Notes: generated by a model not told the origin, from the letters alone. A stretch of DNA of 64,000 nucleotides from Phytophthora sp. 'mugwort' (GCA_033558025.1 JAUCEF010000004.1:248001-312000); one strand, 5' to 3'; shown: positions 48,491-61,744, counted from the stretch's first letter. Made by a program: numbers and translations.

Positions 48491-48855
48491 TCTTCTTATG
48501 TTGCCACTAAGCTGTACGCGAAATTGTTTAGCTAACTCCGGGCCAACTGGACTCACTACCCGCCCTCTGTTTCCGACACCACACGTAGCCGAACCGTGGC
48601 GTGGTTCCAGCAGCGCAGCGAGTTGTCCCCTGACCTAGAAGGCACCGATTCGGTTGAAGACACACATAGGGGAGTAGGAGGCAACGCTTCGGTGAGAAGG
48701 TATGGGGCGGTGGTAGAGTCGCTAGGTTGGCAAACTACGGTGCGGACGACCGTTAGTGTGGTCCATGGCGGCGTATGTTGTGTAGAATGCTAGTAGGAAT
48801 GTCTTGAAATGTATGGCGAATGTGGTGAAGAAGTGAATTTGTTTCGTATTTTAAT

Positions 48856-48936
48856 GACAGCTTGGCCGAGTGGTTAAGGCGATAGACTAGAAATCTATTG
48901 GGGTAACCCGCGTGAGTTCAAATCTCACAGCTGTCG
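48856..48936 (+). tRNA. tRNA-Ser(AGA), unit R16
   Basis: CGTT upstream. Confidence 0.96.
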
Positions 48937-49581
48937 GGTCCATTTTGCATTGCACTTTTGCACCGCCAACTATCCGCTATCGCCGCCTTCCCACGCCTAT
49001 GCACTGCTGTGAGCCCGTTGGAGCCTGCATCGGATGCCTTCGCCATCCCCGCGTACACTACGCGTAGTTTGACCCACATATCTGTGGTTTCGCCACGAAT
49101 TCTGTTTGTTCACGTCACCTGATCAAAGCTGCGCTTGTTCCCCACTGGGCTATTTGCTACGACGGAAGGGTAGCTGCAGCGGATCAATACAGTGCATTCG
49201 GGCTGCAGTAGGGACAAAAAAAGTCGCGCCACAGCTTTTCCCGGCAAAACACGGCGTAGTCTGGCAACATTGATGCGCGGCAAGACGGTCCTCGTAGCTG
49301 ATGTTTATCTACCACGCTGCGGTCTCGAGGGGTCTACGCGCCACCGAGAACTAGTAAGCCCCGCCGGGAGTAGATGCGCGTACAGTGGGGGATGTCGTGG
49401 GCCGTAAGTCAGTCTCGGATTGATCTCACTGTTGTGATATTGGAGTGGGTTGATGCGATGCGAGAGGGTATGATACCGAGGCGGGCATTCGATGAGTGCT
49501 GATAGGGAAGATATCTGTCTGGTTGTGCCGTAAACGGTAGCGCAAGCGTCTTATTCGGGTAAGTGTGTTCGTGTTTCGAGT

Positions 49582-49654
49582 GTCGGTGTCGTCTAGTGGT
49601 TAGGACGTGAGCTTAACACGCTCAAGATCGAGGGTTCGATCCCCTCCTCCGATA
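49582..49654 (+). tRNA. tRNA-Val(AAC), unit R17
   Basis: Type A flank, marker 2. Confidence 0.9.
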
Positions 49655-50019
49655 TCTTCTTATGTTGCCACTAAGCTGTACGCGAAATTGTTTAGCTAAC
49701 TCCGGGCCAACTGGACTCACTACCCGCCCTCTGTTTCCGACACCACACGTAGCCGAACCGTGGCGTGGTTCCAGCAGCGCAGCGAGTTGTCCCCTGACCT
49801 AGAAGGCACCGATTCGGTTGAAGACACACATAGGGGAGTAGGAGGCAACGCTTCGGTGAGAAGGTATGGGGCGGTGGTAGAGTCGCTAGGTTGGCAAACT
49901 ACGGTGCGGACGACCGTTAGTGTGGTCCATGGCGGCGTATGTTGTGTAGAATGCTAGTAGGAATGTCTTGAAATGTATGGCGAATGTGGTGAAGAAGTGA
50001 ATTTGTTTCGTATTTTAAT

Positions 50020-50100
50020 GACAGCTTGGCCGAGTGGTTAAGGCGATAGACTAGAAATCTATTGGGGTAACCCGCGTGAGTTCAAATCTCACAGCTGTCG
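50020..50100 (+). tRNA. tRNA-Ser(AGA), unit R17
   Basis: CGTT upstream. Confidence 0.96.
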
Positions 50101-50745
50101 GGTCCATTTTGCATTGCACTTTTGCACCGCCAACTATCCGCTATCGCCGCCTTCCCACGCCTATGCACTGCTGTGAGCCCGTTGGAGCCTGCATCGGATG
50201 CCTTCGCCATCCCCGCGTACACTACGCGTAGTTTGACCCACATATCTGTGGTTTCGCCACGAATTCTGTTTGTTCACGTCACCTGATCAAAGCTGCGCTT
50301 GTTCCCCACTGGGCTATTTGCTACGACGGAAGGGTAGCTGCAGCGGATCAATACAGTGCATTCGGGCTGCAGTAGGGACAAAAAAAGTCGCGCCACAGCT
50401 TTTCCCGGCAAAACACGGCGTAGTCTGGCAACATTGATGCGCGGCAAGACGGTCCTCGTAGCTGATGTTTATCTACCACGCTGCGGTCTCGAGGGGTCTA
50501 CGCGCCACCGAGAACTAGTAAGCCCCGCCGGGAGTAGATGCGCGTACAGTGGGGGATGTCGTGGGCCGTAAGTCAGTCTCGGATTGATCTCACTGTTGTG
50601 ATATTGGAGTGGGTTGATGCGATGCGAGAGGGTATGATACCGAGGCGGGCATTCGATGAGTGCTGATAGGGAAGATATCTGTCTGGTTGTGCCGTAAACG
50701 GTAGCGCAAGCGTCTTATTCGGGTAAGTGTGTTCGTGTTTCGAGT

Positions 50746-50818
50746 GTCGGTGTCGTCTAGTGGTTAGGACGTGAGCTTAACACGCTCAAGATCGAGGGTT
50801 CGATCCCCTCCTCCGATA
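50746..50818 (+). tRNA. tRNA-Val(AAC), unit R18
   Basis: Type A flank, marker 2. Confidence 0.9.
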
Positions 50819-51183
50819 TCTTCTTATGTTGCCACTAAGCTGTACGCGAAATTGTTTAGCTAACTCCGGGCCAACTGGACTCACTACCCGCCCTCTGTTT
50901 CCGACACCACACGTAGCCGAACCGTGGCGTGGTTCCAGCAGCGCAGCGAGTTGTCCCCTGACCTAGAAGGCACCGATTCGGTTGAAGACACACATAGGGG
51001 AGTAGGAGGCAACGCTTCGGTGAGAAGGTATGGGGCGGTGGTAGAGTCGCTAGGTTGGCAAACTACGGTGCGGACGACCGTTAGTGTGGTCCATGGCGGC
51101 GTATGTTGTGTAGAATGCTAGTAGGAATGTCTTGAAATGTATGGCGAATGTGGTGAAGAAGTGAATTTGTTTCGTATTTTAAT

Positions 51184-51264
51184 GACAGCTTGGCCGAGTG
51201 GTTAAGGCGATAGACTAGAAATCTATTGGGGTAACCCGCGTGAGTTCAAATCTCACAGCTGTCG
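51184..51264 (+). tRNA. tRNA-Ser(AGA), unit R18
   Basis: CGTT upstream. Confidence 0.96.
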
Positions 51265-51909
51265 GGTCCATTTTGCATTGCACTTTTGCACCGCCAACTA
51301 TCCGCTATCGCCGCCTTCCCACGCCTATGCACTGCTGTGAGCCCGTTGGAGCCTGCATCGGATGCCTTCGCCATCCCCGCGTACACTACGCGTAGTTTGA
51401 CCCACATATCTGTGGTTTCGCCACGAATTCTGTTTGTTCACGTCACCTGATCAAAGCTGCGCTTGTTCCCCACTGGGCTATTTGCTACGACGGAAGGGTA
51501 GCTGCAGCGGATCAATACAGTGCATTCGGGCTGCAGTAGGGACAAAAAAAGTCGCGCCACAGCTTTTCCCGGCAAAACACGGCGTAGTCTGGCAACATTG
51601 ATGCGCGGCAAGACGGTCCTCGTAGCTGATGTTTATCTACCACGCTGCGGTCTCGAGGGGTCTACGCGCCACCGAGAACTAGTAAGCCCCGCCGGGAGTA
51701 GATGCGCGTACAGTGGGGGATGTCGTGGGCCGTAAGTCAGTCTCGGATTGATCTCACTGTTGTGATATTGGAGTGGGTTGATGCGATGCGAGAGGGTATG
51801 ATACCGAGGCGGGCATTCGATGAGTGCTGATAGGGAAGATATCTGTCTGGTTGTGCCGTAAACGGTAGCGCAAGCTTCTTATTCGGGTAAGTGTGTTCGT
51901 GTTTCGAGT

Positions 51910-51982
51910 GTCGGTGTCGTCTAGTGGTTAGGACGTGAGCTTAACACGCTCAAGATCGAGGGTTCGATCCCCTCCTCCGATA
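51910..51982 (+). tRNA. tRNA-Val(AAC), unit R19
   Basis: Type A flank, marker 2, with a unit-specific G-to-T 34 bases upstream (51876). Confidence 0.9.
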
Positions 51983-52347
51983 TCTTCTTATGTTGCCACT
52001 AAGCTGTACGCGAAATTGTTTAGCTAACTCCGGGCCAACTGGACTCACTACCCGCCCTCTGTTTCCGACACCACACGTAGCCGAACCGTGGCGTGGTTCC
52101 AGCAGCGCAGCGAGTTGTCCCCTGACCTAGAAGGCACCGATTCGGTTGAAGACACACATAGGGGAGTAGGAGGCAACGCTTCGGTGAGAAGGTATGGGGC
52201 GGTGGTAGAGTCGCTAGGTTGGCAAACTACGGTGCGGACGACCGTTAGTGTGGTCCATGGCAGCGTATGTTGTGTAGAATGCTAGTAGGAATGTCTTGAA
52301 ATGTATGGCGAATGTGGTGAAGAAGTGAATTTGTTTCGTATTTTAAT

Positions 52348-52428
52348 GACAGCTTGGCCGAGTGGTTAAGGCGATAGACTAGAAATCTATTGGGGTAACC
52401 CGCGTGAGTTCAAATCTCACAGCTGTCG
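52348..52428 (+). tRNA. tRNA-Ser(AGA), unit R19
   Basis: Unit-specific G-to-A upstream at 52262. Confidence 0.96.
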
Positions 52429-53073
52429 GGTCCATTTTGCATTGCACTTTTGCACCGCCAACTATCCGCTATCGCCGCCTTCCCACGCCTATGCACTGCT
52501 GTGAGCCCGTTGGAGCCTGCATCGGATGCCTTCGCCATCCCCGCGTACACTACGCGTAGTTTGACCCACATATCTGTGGTTTCGCCACGAATTCTGTTTG
52601 TTCACGTCACCTGATCAAAGCTGCGCTTGTTCCCCACTGGGCTATTTGCTACGACGGAAGGGTAGCTGCAGCGGATCAATACAGTGCATTCGGGCTGCAG
52701 TAGGGACAAAAAAAGTCGCGCCACAGCTTTTCCCGGCAAAACACGGCGTAGTCTGGCAACATTGATGCGCGGCAAGACGGTCCTCGTAGCTGATGTTTAT
52801 CTACCACGCTGCGGTCTCGAGGGGTCTACGCGCCACCGAGAACTAGTAAGCCCCGCCGGGAGTAGATGCGCGTACAGTGGGGGATGTCGTGGGCCGTAAG
52901 TCAGTCTCGGATTGATCTCACTGTTGTGATATTGGAGTGGGTTGATGCGATGCGAGAGGGTATGATACCGAGGCGGGCATTCGATGAGTGCTGATAGGGA
53001 AGATATCTGTCTGGTTGTGCCGTAAACGGTAGCGCAAGCGTCTTATTCGGGTAAGTGTGTTCGTGTTTCGAGT

Positions 53074-53146
53074 GTCGGTGTCGTCTAGTGGTTAGGACGT
53101 GAGCTTAACACGCTCAAGATCGAGGGTTCGATCCCCTCCTCCGATA
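53074..53146 (+). tRNA. tRNA-Val(AAC), unit R20
   Basis: Type A flank, marker 2; partner of R24. Confidence 0.9.
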
Positions 53147-53511
53147 TCTTCTTATGTTGCCACTAAGCTGTACGCGAAATTGTTTAGCTAACTCCGGGCC
53201 AACTGGACTCACTACCCGCCCTCTGTTTCCGACACCACACGTAGCCGAACCGTGGCGTGGTTCCAGCAGCGCAGCGAGTTGTCCCCTGACCTAGAAGGCA
53301 CCGATTCGGTTGAAGACACACATAGGGGAGTAGGAGGCAACGCTTCGGTGAGAAGGTATGGGGCGGTGGTAGAGTCGCTAGGTTGGCAAACTACTGTGCG
53401 GACGACCGTTAGTGTGGTCCATGGCGGCGTATGTTGTGTAGAATGCTAGTAGGAATGTCTTGAAATGTATGGCGAATGTGGTGAAGAAGTGAATTTGTTT
53501 CGTATTTTAAT

Positions 53512-53592
53512 GACAGCTTGGCCGAGTGGTTAAGGCGATAGACTAGAAATCTATTGGGGTAACCCGCGTGAGTTCAAATCTCACAGCTGTCG
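53512..53592 (+). tRNA. tRNA-Ser(AGA), unit R20
   Basis: G-to-T upstream at 53395; A8 tract downstream at 53872. Confidence 0.96.
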
Positions 53593-54241
53593 GGTCCATT
53601 TTGCATTGCACTTTTGCACCGCCAACTATCCGCTATCGCCGCCTTCCCACGCCTATGCACTGCTGTGAGCCCGTTGGAGCCTGCATCGGATGCCTTCGCC
53701 ATCCCCGCGTACACTACGCGTAGTTTGACCCACATATCTGTGGTTTCGCCACGAATTCTGTTTGTTCACGTCACCTGATCAAAGCTGCGCTTGTTCCCCA
53801 CTGGGCTATTTGCTACGACGGAAGGGTAGCTGCAGCGGATCAATACAGTGCATTCGGGCTGCAGTAGGGACAAAAAAAAGTCGCGCCACAGCTTTTCCCG
53901 GCAAAACACGGCGTAGTCTGGCAACATTGATGCGCGGCAAGACGGTCCTCGTAGCTGATGTTTATCTACCACGCTGCGGTCTCGAGGGGTCTACGCGCCA
54001 CCGAGAACTAGTAAGCCCCGCCGGGAGTAGATGCGCGTACAGTGGGGGCTGTCATGGGCCGTAAGTCAGTCTCGGATTGATCTCACTGTTGTGATATTGG
54101 AGTGGGTTGATGCGATGCGAGAGGGTATGATACCGAGGCGGGCATTCGATGAGTGCTGATAGGGAAGATATCTGTCTGGTTGTGCCGTAAACGGTAGCGC
54201 AAGCGTCTTATTATTCGGGTAAATGTGTTCGTGTTTCGAGT

Positions 54242-54314
54242 GTCGGTGTCGTCTAGTGGTTAGGACGTGAGCTTAACACGCTCAAGATCGAGGGTTCGAT
54301 CCCCTCCTCCGATA
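54242..54314 (+). tRNA. tRNA-Val(AAC), unit R21
   Basis: Type B flank, marker 1. Confidence 0.9.
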
Positions 54315-54679
54315 TCTTCTTATGTTGCCACTAAGCTGTACGCGAAATTGTTTAGCTAACTCCGGGCCAACTGGACTCACTACCCGCCCTCTGTTTCCGA
54401 CACCACACGTAGCCGAACCGTGGCGTGGTTCCAGCAGCGCAGCGAGTTGTCCCCTGACCTAGAAGGCACCGATTCGGTTGAAGACACACATAGGGGAGTA
54501 GGAGGCAACGCTTCGGTGAGAAGGTATGGGGCGGTGGTAGAGTCGCTAGGTTGGCAAACTACGGTGCGGACGACCGTTAGTGTGGTCCATGGCGGCGTAT
54601 GTTGTGTAGAATGCTAGTAGGAATGTCTTGAAATGTATGGCGAATGTGGTGAAGAAGTGAATTTGTTTCGTATTTTAAT

Positions 54680-54760
54680 GACAGCTTGGCCGAGTGGTTA
54701 AGGCGATAGACTAGAAATCTATTGGGGTAACCCGCGTGAGTTCAAATCTCACAGCTGTCG
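54680..54760 (+). tRNA. tRNA-Ser(AGA), unit R21
   Basis: CGTT upstream. Confidence 0.96.
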
Positions 54761-55405
54761 GGTCCATTTTGCATTGCACTTTTGCACCGCCAACTATCCG
54801 CTATCGCCGCCTTCCCACGCCTATGCACTGCTGTGAGCCCGTTGGAGCCTGCATCGGATGCCTTCGCCATCCCCGCGTACACTACGCGTAGTTTGACCCA
54901 CATATCTGTGGTTTCGCCACGAATTCTGTTTGTTCACGTCACCTGATCAAAGCTGCGCTTGTTCCCCACTGGGCTATTTGCTACGACGGAAGGGTAGCTG
55001 CAGCGGATCAATACAGTGCATTCGGGCTGCAGTAGGGACAAAAAAAGTCGCGCCACAGCTTTTCCCGGCAAAACACGGCGTAGTCTGGCAACATTGATGC
55101 GCGGCAAGACGGTCCTCGTAGCTGATGTTTATCTACCACGCTGCGGTCTCGAGGGGTCTACGCGCCACCGAGAACTAGTAAGCCCCGCCGGGAGTAGATG
55201 CGCGTACAGTGGGGGATGTCGTGGGCCGTAAGTCAGTCTCGGATTGATCTCACTGTTGTGATATTGGAGTGGGTTGATGCGATGCGAGAGGGTATGATAC
55301 CGAGGCGGGCATTCGATGAGTGCTGATAGGGAAGATATCTGTCTGGTTGTGCCGTAAACGGTAGCGCAAGCGTCTTATTCGGGTAAGTGTGTTCGTGTTT
55401 CGAGT

Positions 55406-55478
55406 GTCGGTGTCGTCTAGTGGTTAGGACGTGAGCTTAACACGCTCAAGATCGAGGGTTCGATCCCCTCCTCCGATA
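55406..55478 (+). tRNA. tRNA-Val(AAC), unit R22
   Basis: Type A flank, marker 2. Confidence 0.9.
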
Positions 55479-55841
55479 TCTTCTTATGTTGCCACTAAGC
55501 TGTACGCGAAATTGTTTAGCTAACTCCGGGCCAACTGGACTCACTACCCGCCCTCTGTTTCCGACACCACACGTAGCCGAACCGTGGCGTGGTTCCAGCA
55601 GCGCAGCGAGTTGTCCTGACCTAGAAGGCACCGATTCGGTTGAAGACACACATAGGGGAGTAGGAGGCAACGCTTCGGTGAGAAGGTATGGGGCGGTGGT
55701 AGAGTCGCTAGGTTGGCAAACTACGGTGCGGACGACCGTTAGTGTGGTCCATGGCGGCGTATGTTGTGTAGAATGCTAGTAGGAATGTCTTGAAATGTAT
55801 GGCGAATGTGGTGAAGAAGTGAATTTGTTTCGTATTTTAAT

Positions 55842-55922
55842 GACAGCTTGGCCGAGTGGTTAAGGCGATAGACTAGAAATCTATTGGGGTAACCCGCGTG
55901 AGTTCAAATCTCACAGCTGTCG
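55842..55922 (+). tRNA. tRNA-Ser(AGA), unit R22
   Basis: Preceded by the 2-bp deletion near 55,616. Confidence 0.96.
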
Positions 55923-56567
55923 GGTCCATTTTGCATTGCACTTTTGCACCGCCAACTATCCGCTATCGCCGCCTTCCCACGCCTATGCACTGCTGTGAGC
56001 CCGTTGGAGCCTGCATCGGATGCCTTCGCCATCCCCGCGTACACTACGCGTAGTTTGACCCACATATCTGTGGTTTCGCCACGAATTCTGTTTGTTCACG
56101 TCACCTGATCAAAGCTGCGCTTGTTCCCCACTGGGCTATTTGCTACGACGGAAGGGTAGCTGCAGCGGATCAATACAGTGCATTCGGGCTGCAGTAGGGA
56201 CAAAAAAAGTCGCGCCACAGCTTTTCCCGGCAAAACACGGCGTAGTCTGGCAACATTGATGCGCGGCAAGACGGTCCTCGTAGCTGATGTTTATCTACCA
56301 CGCTGCGGTCTCGAGGGGTCTACGCGCCACCGAGAACTAGTAAGCCCCGCCGGGAGTAGATGCGCGTACAGTGGGGGATGTCGTGGGCCGTAAGTCAGTC
56401 TCGGATTGATCTCACTGTTGTGATATTGGAGTGGGTTGATGCGATGCGAGAGGGTATGATACCGAGGCGGGCATTCGATGAGTGCTGATAGGGAAGATAT
56501 CTGTCTGGTTGTGCCGTAAACGGTAGCGCAAGCGTCTTATTCGGGTAAGTGTGTTCGTGTTTCGAGT

Positions 56568-56640
56568 GTCGGTGTCGTCTAGTGGTTAGGACGTGAGCTT
56601 AACACGCTCAAGATCGAGGGTTCGATCCCCTCCTCCGATA
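56568..56640 (+). tRNA. tRNA-Val(AAC), unit R23
   Basis: Type A flank, marker 2. Confidence 0.9.
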
Positions 56641-57003
56641 TCTTCTTATGTTGCCACTAAGCTGTACGCGAAATTGTTTAGCTAACTCCGGGCCAACTGG
56701 ACTCACTACCCGCCCTCTGTTTCCGACACCACACGTAGCCGAACCGTGGCGTGGTTCCAGCAGCGCAGCGAGTTGTCCTGACCTAGAAGGCACCGATTCG
56801 GTTGAAGACACACATAGGGGAGTAGGAGGCAACGCTTCGGTGAGAAGGTATGGGGCGGTGGTAGAGTCGCTAGGTTGGCAAACTACGGTGCGGACGACCG
56901 TTAGTGTGGTCCATGGCGGCGTATGTTGTGTAGAATGCTAGTAGGAATGTCTTGAAATGTATGGCGAATGTGGTGAAGAAGTGAATTTGTTTCGTATTTT
57001 AAT

Positions 57004-57084
57004 GACAGCTTGGCCGAGTGGTTAAGGCGATAGACTAGAAATCTATTGGGGTAACCCGCGTGAGTTCAAATCTCACAGCTGTCG
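57004..57084 (+). tRNA. tRNA-Ser(AGA), unit R23
   Basis: Preceded by the 2-bp deletion near 56,778; the only case of two deletion units in a row. Confidence 0.96.
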
Positions 57085-57729
57085 GGTCCATTTTGCATTG
57101 CACTTTTGCACCGCCAACTATCCGCTATCGCCGCCTTCCCACGCCTATGCACTGCTGTGAGCCCGTTGGAGCCTGCATCGGATGCCTTCGCCATCCCCGC
57201 GTACACTACGCGTAGTTTGACCCACATATCTGTGGTTTCGCCACGAATTCTGTTTGTTCACGTCACCTGATCAAAGCTGCGCTTGTTCCCCACTGGGCTA
57301 TTTGCTACGACGGAAGGGTAGCTGCAGCGGATCAATACAGTGCATTCGGGCTGCAGTAGGGACAAAAAAAGTCGCGCCACAGCTTTTCCCGGCAAAACAC
57401 GGCGTAGTCTGGCAACATTGATGCGCGGCAAGACGGTCCTCGTAGCTGATGTTTATCTACCACGCTGCGGTCTCGAGGGGTCTACGCGCCACCGAGAACT
57501 AGTAAGCCCCGCCGGGAGTAGATGCGCGTACAGTGGGGGATGTCGTGGGCCGTAAGTCAGTCTCGGATTGATCTCACTGTTGTGATATTGGAGTGGGTTG
57601 ATGCGATGCGAGAGGGTATGATACCGAGGCGGGCATTCGATGAGTGCTGATAGGGAAGATATCTGTCTGGTTGTGCCGTAAACGGTAGCGCAAGCGTCTT
57701 ATTCGGGTAAGTGTGTTCGTGTTTCGAGT

Positions 57730-57802
57730 GTCGGTGTCGTCTAGTGGTTAGGACGTGAGCTTAACACGCTCAAGATCGAGGGTTCGATCCCCTCCTCCGA
57801 TA
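57730..57802 (+). tRNA. tRNA-Val(AAC), unit R24
   Basis: Type A flank, marker 2. Confidence 0.9.
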
Positions 57803-58167
57803 TCTTCTTATGTTGCCACTAAGCTGTACGCGAAATTGTTTAGCTAACTCCGGGCCAACTGGACTCACTACCCGCCCTCTGTTTCCGACACCACACGTAG
57901 CCGAACCGTGGCGTGGTTCCAGCAGCGCAGCGAGTTGTCCCCTGACCTAGAAGGCACCGATTCGGTTGAAGACACACATAGGGGAGTAGGAGGCAACGCT
58001 TCGGTGAGAAGGTATGGGGCGGTGGTAGAGTCGCTAGGTTGGCAAACTACTGTGCGGACGACCGTTAGTGTGGTCCATGGCGGCGTATGTTGTGTAGAAT
58101 GCTAGTAGGAATGTCTTGAAATGTATGGCGAATGTGGTGAAGAAGTGAATTTGTTTCGTATTTTAAT

Positions 58168-58248
58168 GACAGCTTGGCCGAGTGGTTAAGGCGATAGACT
58201 AGAAATCTATTGGGGTAACCCGCGTGAGTTCAAATCTCACAGCTGTCG
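58168..58248 (+). tRNA. tRNA-Ser(AGA), unit R24
   Basis: G-to-T upstream at 58051; A8 tract downstream at 58528. Confidence 0.96.
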
Positions 58249-58897
58249 GGTCCATTTTGCATTGCACTTTTGCACCGCCAACTATCCGCTATCGCCGCCT
58301 TCCCACGCCTATGCACTGCTGTGAGCCCGTTGGAGCCTGCATCGGATGCCTTCGCCATCCCCGCGTACACTACGCGTAGTTTGACCCACATATCTGTGGT
58401 TTCGCCACGAATTCTGTTTGTTCACGTCACCTGATCAAAGCTGCGCTTGTTCCCCACTGGGCTATTTGCTACGACGGAAGGGTAGCTGCAGCGGATCAAT
58501 ACAGTGCATTCGGGCTGCAGTAGGGACAAAAAAAAGTCGCGCCACAGCTTTTCCCGGCAAAACACGGCGTAGTCTGGCAACATTGATGCGCGGCAAGACG
58601 GTCCTCGTAGCTGATGTTTATCTACCACGCTGCGGTCTCGAGGGGTCTACGCGCCACCGAGAACTAGTAAGCCCCGCCGGGAGTAGATGCGCGTACAGTG
58701 GGGGCTGTCATGGGCCGTAAGTCAGTCTCGGATTGATCTCACTGTTGTGATATTGGAGTGGGTTGATGCGATGCGAGAGGGTATGATACCGAGGCGGGCA
58801 TTCGATGAGTGCTGATAGGGAAGATATCTGTCTGGTTGTGCCGTAAACGGTAGCGCAAGCGTCTTATTATTCGGGTAAATGTGTTCGTGTTTCGAGT

Positions 58898-58970
58898 GTC
58901 GGTGTCGTCTAGTGGTTAGGACGTGAGCTTAACACGCTCAAGATCGAGGGTTCGATCCCCTCCTCCGATA
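58898..58970 (+). tRNA. tRNA-Val(AAC), unit R25
   Basis: Type B flank, marker 1; partner of R21. Confidence 0.9.
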
Positions 58971-59335
58971 TCTTCTTATGTTGCCACTAAGCTGTACGCG
59001 AAATTGTTTAGCTAACTCCGGGCCAACTGGACTCACTACCCGCCCTCTGTTTCCGACACCACACGTAGCCGAACCGTGGCGTGGTTCCAGCAGCGCAGCG
59101 AGTTGTCCCCTGACCTAGAAGGCACCGATTCGGTTGAAGACACACATAGGGGAGTAGGAGGCAACGCTTCGGTGAGAAGGTATGGGGCGGTGGTAGAGTC
59201 GCTAGGTTGGCAAACTACGGTGCGGACGACCGTTAGTGTGGTCCATGGCGGCGTATGTTGTGTAGAATGCTAGTAGGAATGTCTTGAAATGTATGGCGAA
59301 TGTGGTGAAGAAGTGAATTTGTTTCGTATTTTAAT

Positions 59336-59416
59336 GACAGCTTGGCCGAGTGGTTAAGGCGATAGACTAGAAATCTATTGGGGTAACCCGCGTGAGTTCA
59401 AATCTCACAGCTGTCG
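59336..59416 (+). tRNA. tRNA-Ser(AGA), unit R25
   Basis: CGTT upstream. Confidence 0.96.
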
Positions 59417-60061
59417 GGTCCATTTTGCATTGCACTTTTGCACCGCCAACTATCCGCTATCGCCGCCTTCCCACGCCTATGCACTGCTGTGAGCCCGTTG
59501 GAGCCTGCATCGGATGCCTTCGCCATCCCCGCGTACACTACGCGTAGTTTGACCCACATATCTGTGGTTTCGCCACGAATTCTGTTTGTTCACGTCACCT
59601 GATCAAAGCTGCGCTTGTTCCCCACTGGGCTATTTGCTACGACGGAAGGGTAGCTGCAGCGGATCAATACAGTGCATTCGGGCTGCAGTAGGGACAAAAA
59701 AAGTCGCGCCACAGCTTTTCCCGGCAAAACACGGCGTAGTCTGGCAACATTGATGCGCGGCAAGACGGTCCTCGTAGCTGATGTTTATCTACCACGCTGC
59801 GGTCTCGAGGGGTCTACGCGCCACCGAGAACTAGTAAGCCCCGCCGGGAGTAGATGCGCGTACAGTGGGGGCTGTCATGGGCCGTAAGTCAGTCTCGGAT
59901 TGATCTCACTGTTGTGATATTGGAGTGGGTTGATGCGATGCGAGAGGGTATGATACCGAGGCGGGCATTCGATGAGTGCTGATAGGGAAGATATCTGTCT
60001 GGTTGTGCCGTAAACGGTAGCGCAAGCGTCTTATTCGGGTAAGTGTGTTCGTGTTTCGAGT

Positions 60062-60134
60062 GTCGGTGTCGTCTAGTGGTTAGGACGTGAGCTTAACACG
60101 CTCAAGATCGAGGGTTCGATCCCCTCCTCCGATA
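60062..60134 (+). tRNA. tRNA-Val(AAC), unit R26
   Basis: Type A flank, marker 1. Confidence 0.9.
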
Positions 60135-60499
60135 TCTTCTTATGTTGCCACTAAGCTGTACGCGAAATTGTTTAGCTAACTCCGGGCCAACTGGACTCAC
60201 TACCCGCCCTCTGTTTCCGACACCACACGTAGCCGAACCGTGGCGTGGTTCCAGCAGCGCAGCGAGTTGTCCCCTGACCTAGAAGGCACCGATTCGGTTG
60301 AAGACACACATAGGGGAGTAGGAGGCAACGCTTCGGTGAGAAGGTATGGGGCGGTGGTAGAGTCGCTAGGTTGGCAAACTACGGTGCGGACGACCATTAG
60401 TGTGGTCCATGGCGGCGTATGTTGTGTAGAATGCTAGTAGGAATGTCTTGAAATGTATGGCGAATGTGGTGAAGAAGTGAATTTGTTTCGTATTTTAAT

Positions 60500-60580
60500 G
60501 ACAGCTTGGCCGAGTGGTTAAGGCGATAGACTAGAAATCTATTGGGGTAACCCGCGTGAGTTCAAATCTCACAGCTGTCG
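60500..60580 (+). tRNA. tRNA-Ser(AGA), unit R26
   Basis: CATT upstream, as in all units from here to the window end. Confidence 0.96.
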
Positions 60581-61225
60581 GGTCCATTTTGCATTGCACT
60601 TTTGCACCGCCAACTATCCGCTATCGCCGCCTTCCCACGCCTATGCACTGCTGTGAGCCCGTTGGAGCCTGCATCGGATGCCTTCGCCATCCCCGCGTAC
60701 ACTACGCGTAGTTTGACCCACATATCTGTGGTTTCGCCACGAATTCTGTTTGTTCACGTCACCTGATCAAAGCTGCGCTTGTTCCCCACTGGGCTATTTG
60801 CTACGACGGAAGGGTAGCTGCAGCGGATCAATACAGTGCATTCGGGCTGCAGTAGGGACAAAAAAAGTCGCGCCACAGCTTTTCCCGGCAAAACACGGCG
60901 TAGTCTGGCAACATTGATGCGCGGCAAGACGGTCCTCGTAGCTGATGTTTATCTACCACGCTGCGGTCTCGAGGGGTCTACGCGCCACCGAGAACTAGTA
61001 AGCCCCGCCGGGAGTAGATGCGCGTACAGTGGGGGATGTCGTGGGCCGTAAGTCAGTCTCGGATTGATCTCACTGTTGTGATATTGGAGTGGGTTGATGC
61101 GATGCGAGAGGGTATGATACCGAGGCGGGCATTCGATGAGTGCTGATAGGGAAGATATCTGTCTGGTTGTGCCGTAAACGGTAGCGCAAGCGTCTTATTC
61201 GGGTAAGTGTGTTCGTGTTTCGAGT

Positions 61226-61298
61226 GTCGGTGTCGTCTAGTGGTTAGGACGTGAGCTTAACACGCTCAAGATCGAGGGTTCGATCCCCTCCTCCGATA
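61226..61298 (+). tRNA. tRNA-Val(AAC), unit R27
   Basis: Type A flank, marker 2. Confidence 0.9.
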
Positions 61299-61663
61299 TC
61301 TTCTTATGTTGCCACTAAGCTGTACGCGAAATTGTTTAGCTAACTCCGGGCCAACTGGACTCACTACCCGCCCTCTGTTTCCGACACCACACGTAGCCGA
61401 ACCGTGGCGTGGTTCCAGCAGCGCAGCGAGTTGTCCCCTGACCTAGAAGGCACCGATTCGGTTGAAGACACACATAGGGGAGTAGGAGGCAACGCTTCGG
61501 TGAGAAGGTATGGGGCGGTGGTAGAGTCGCTAGGTTGGCAAACTACGGTGCGGACGACCATTAGTGTGGTCCATGGCGGCGTATGTTGTGTAGAATGCTA
61601 GTAGGAATGTCTTGAAATGTATGGCGAATGTGGTGAAGAAGTGAATTTGTTTCGTATTTTAAT

Positions 61664-61744
61664 GACAGCTTGGCCGAGTGGTTAAGGCGATAGACTAGAA
61701 ATCTATTGGGGTAACCCGCGTGAGTTCAAATCTCACAGCTGTCG
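61664..61744 (+). tRNA. tRNA-Ser(AGA), unit R27
   Basis: CATT upstream. Confidence 0.96.

Larger units (their letters stand above)
53395..58890 (+). repeat. Four-unit repeated block in the right arm (R20-R21 and R24-R25)
   Basis: A run of linked rare variants occurs twice, 4,656 bp apart (four units). They are G-to-T at 53395 and 58051, an A8 instead of A7 tract at 53872 and 58528, marker 1, and a type B flank. The units in between (R22, R23) both have the 2-bp deletion, but R26 after the second copy does not. The duplicated block is therefore incomplete or was later edited. Confidence 0.65.
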
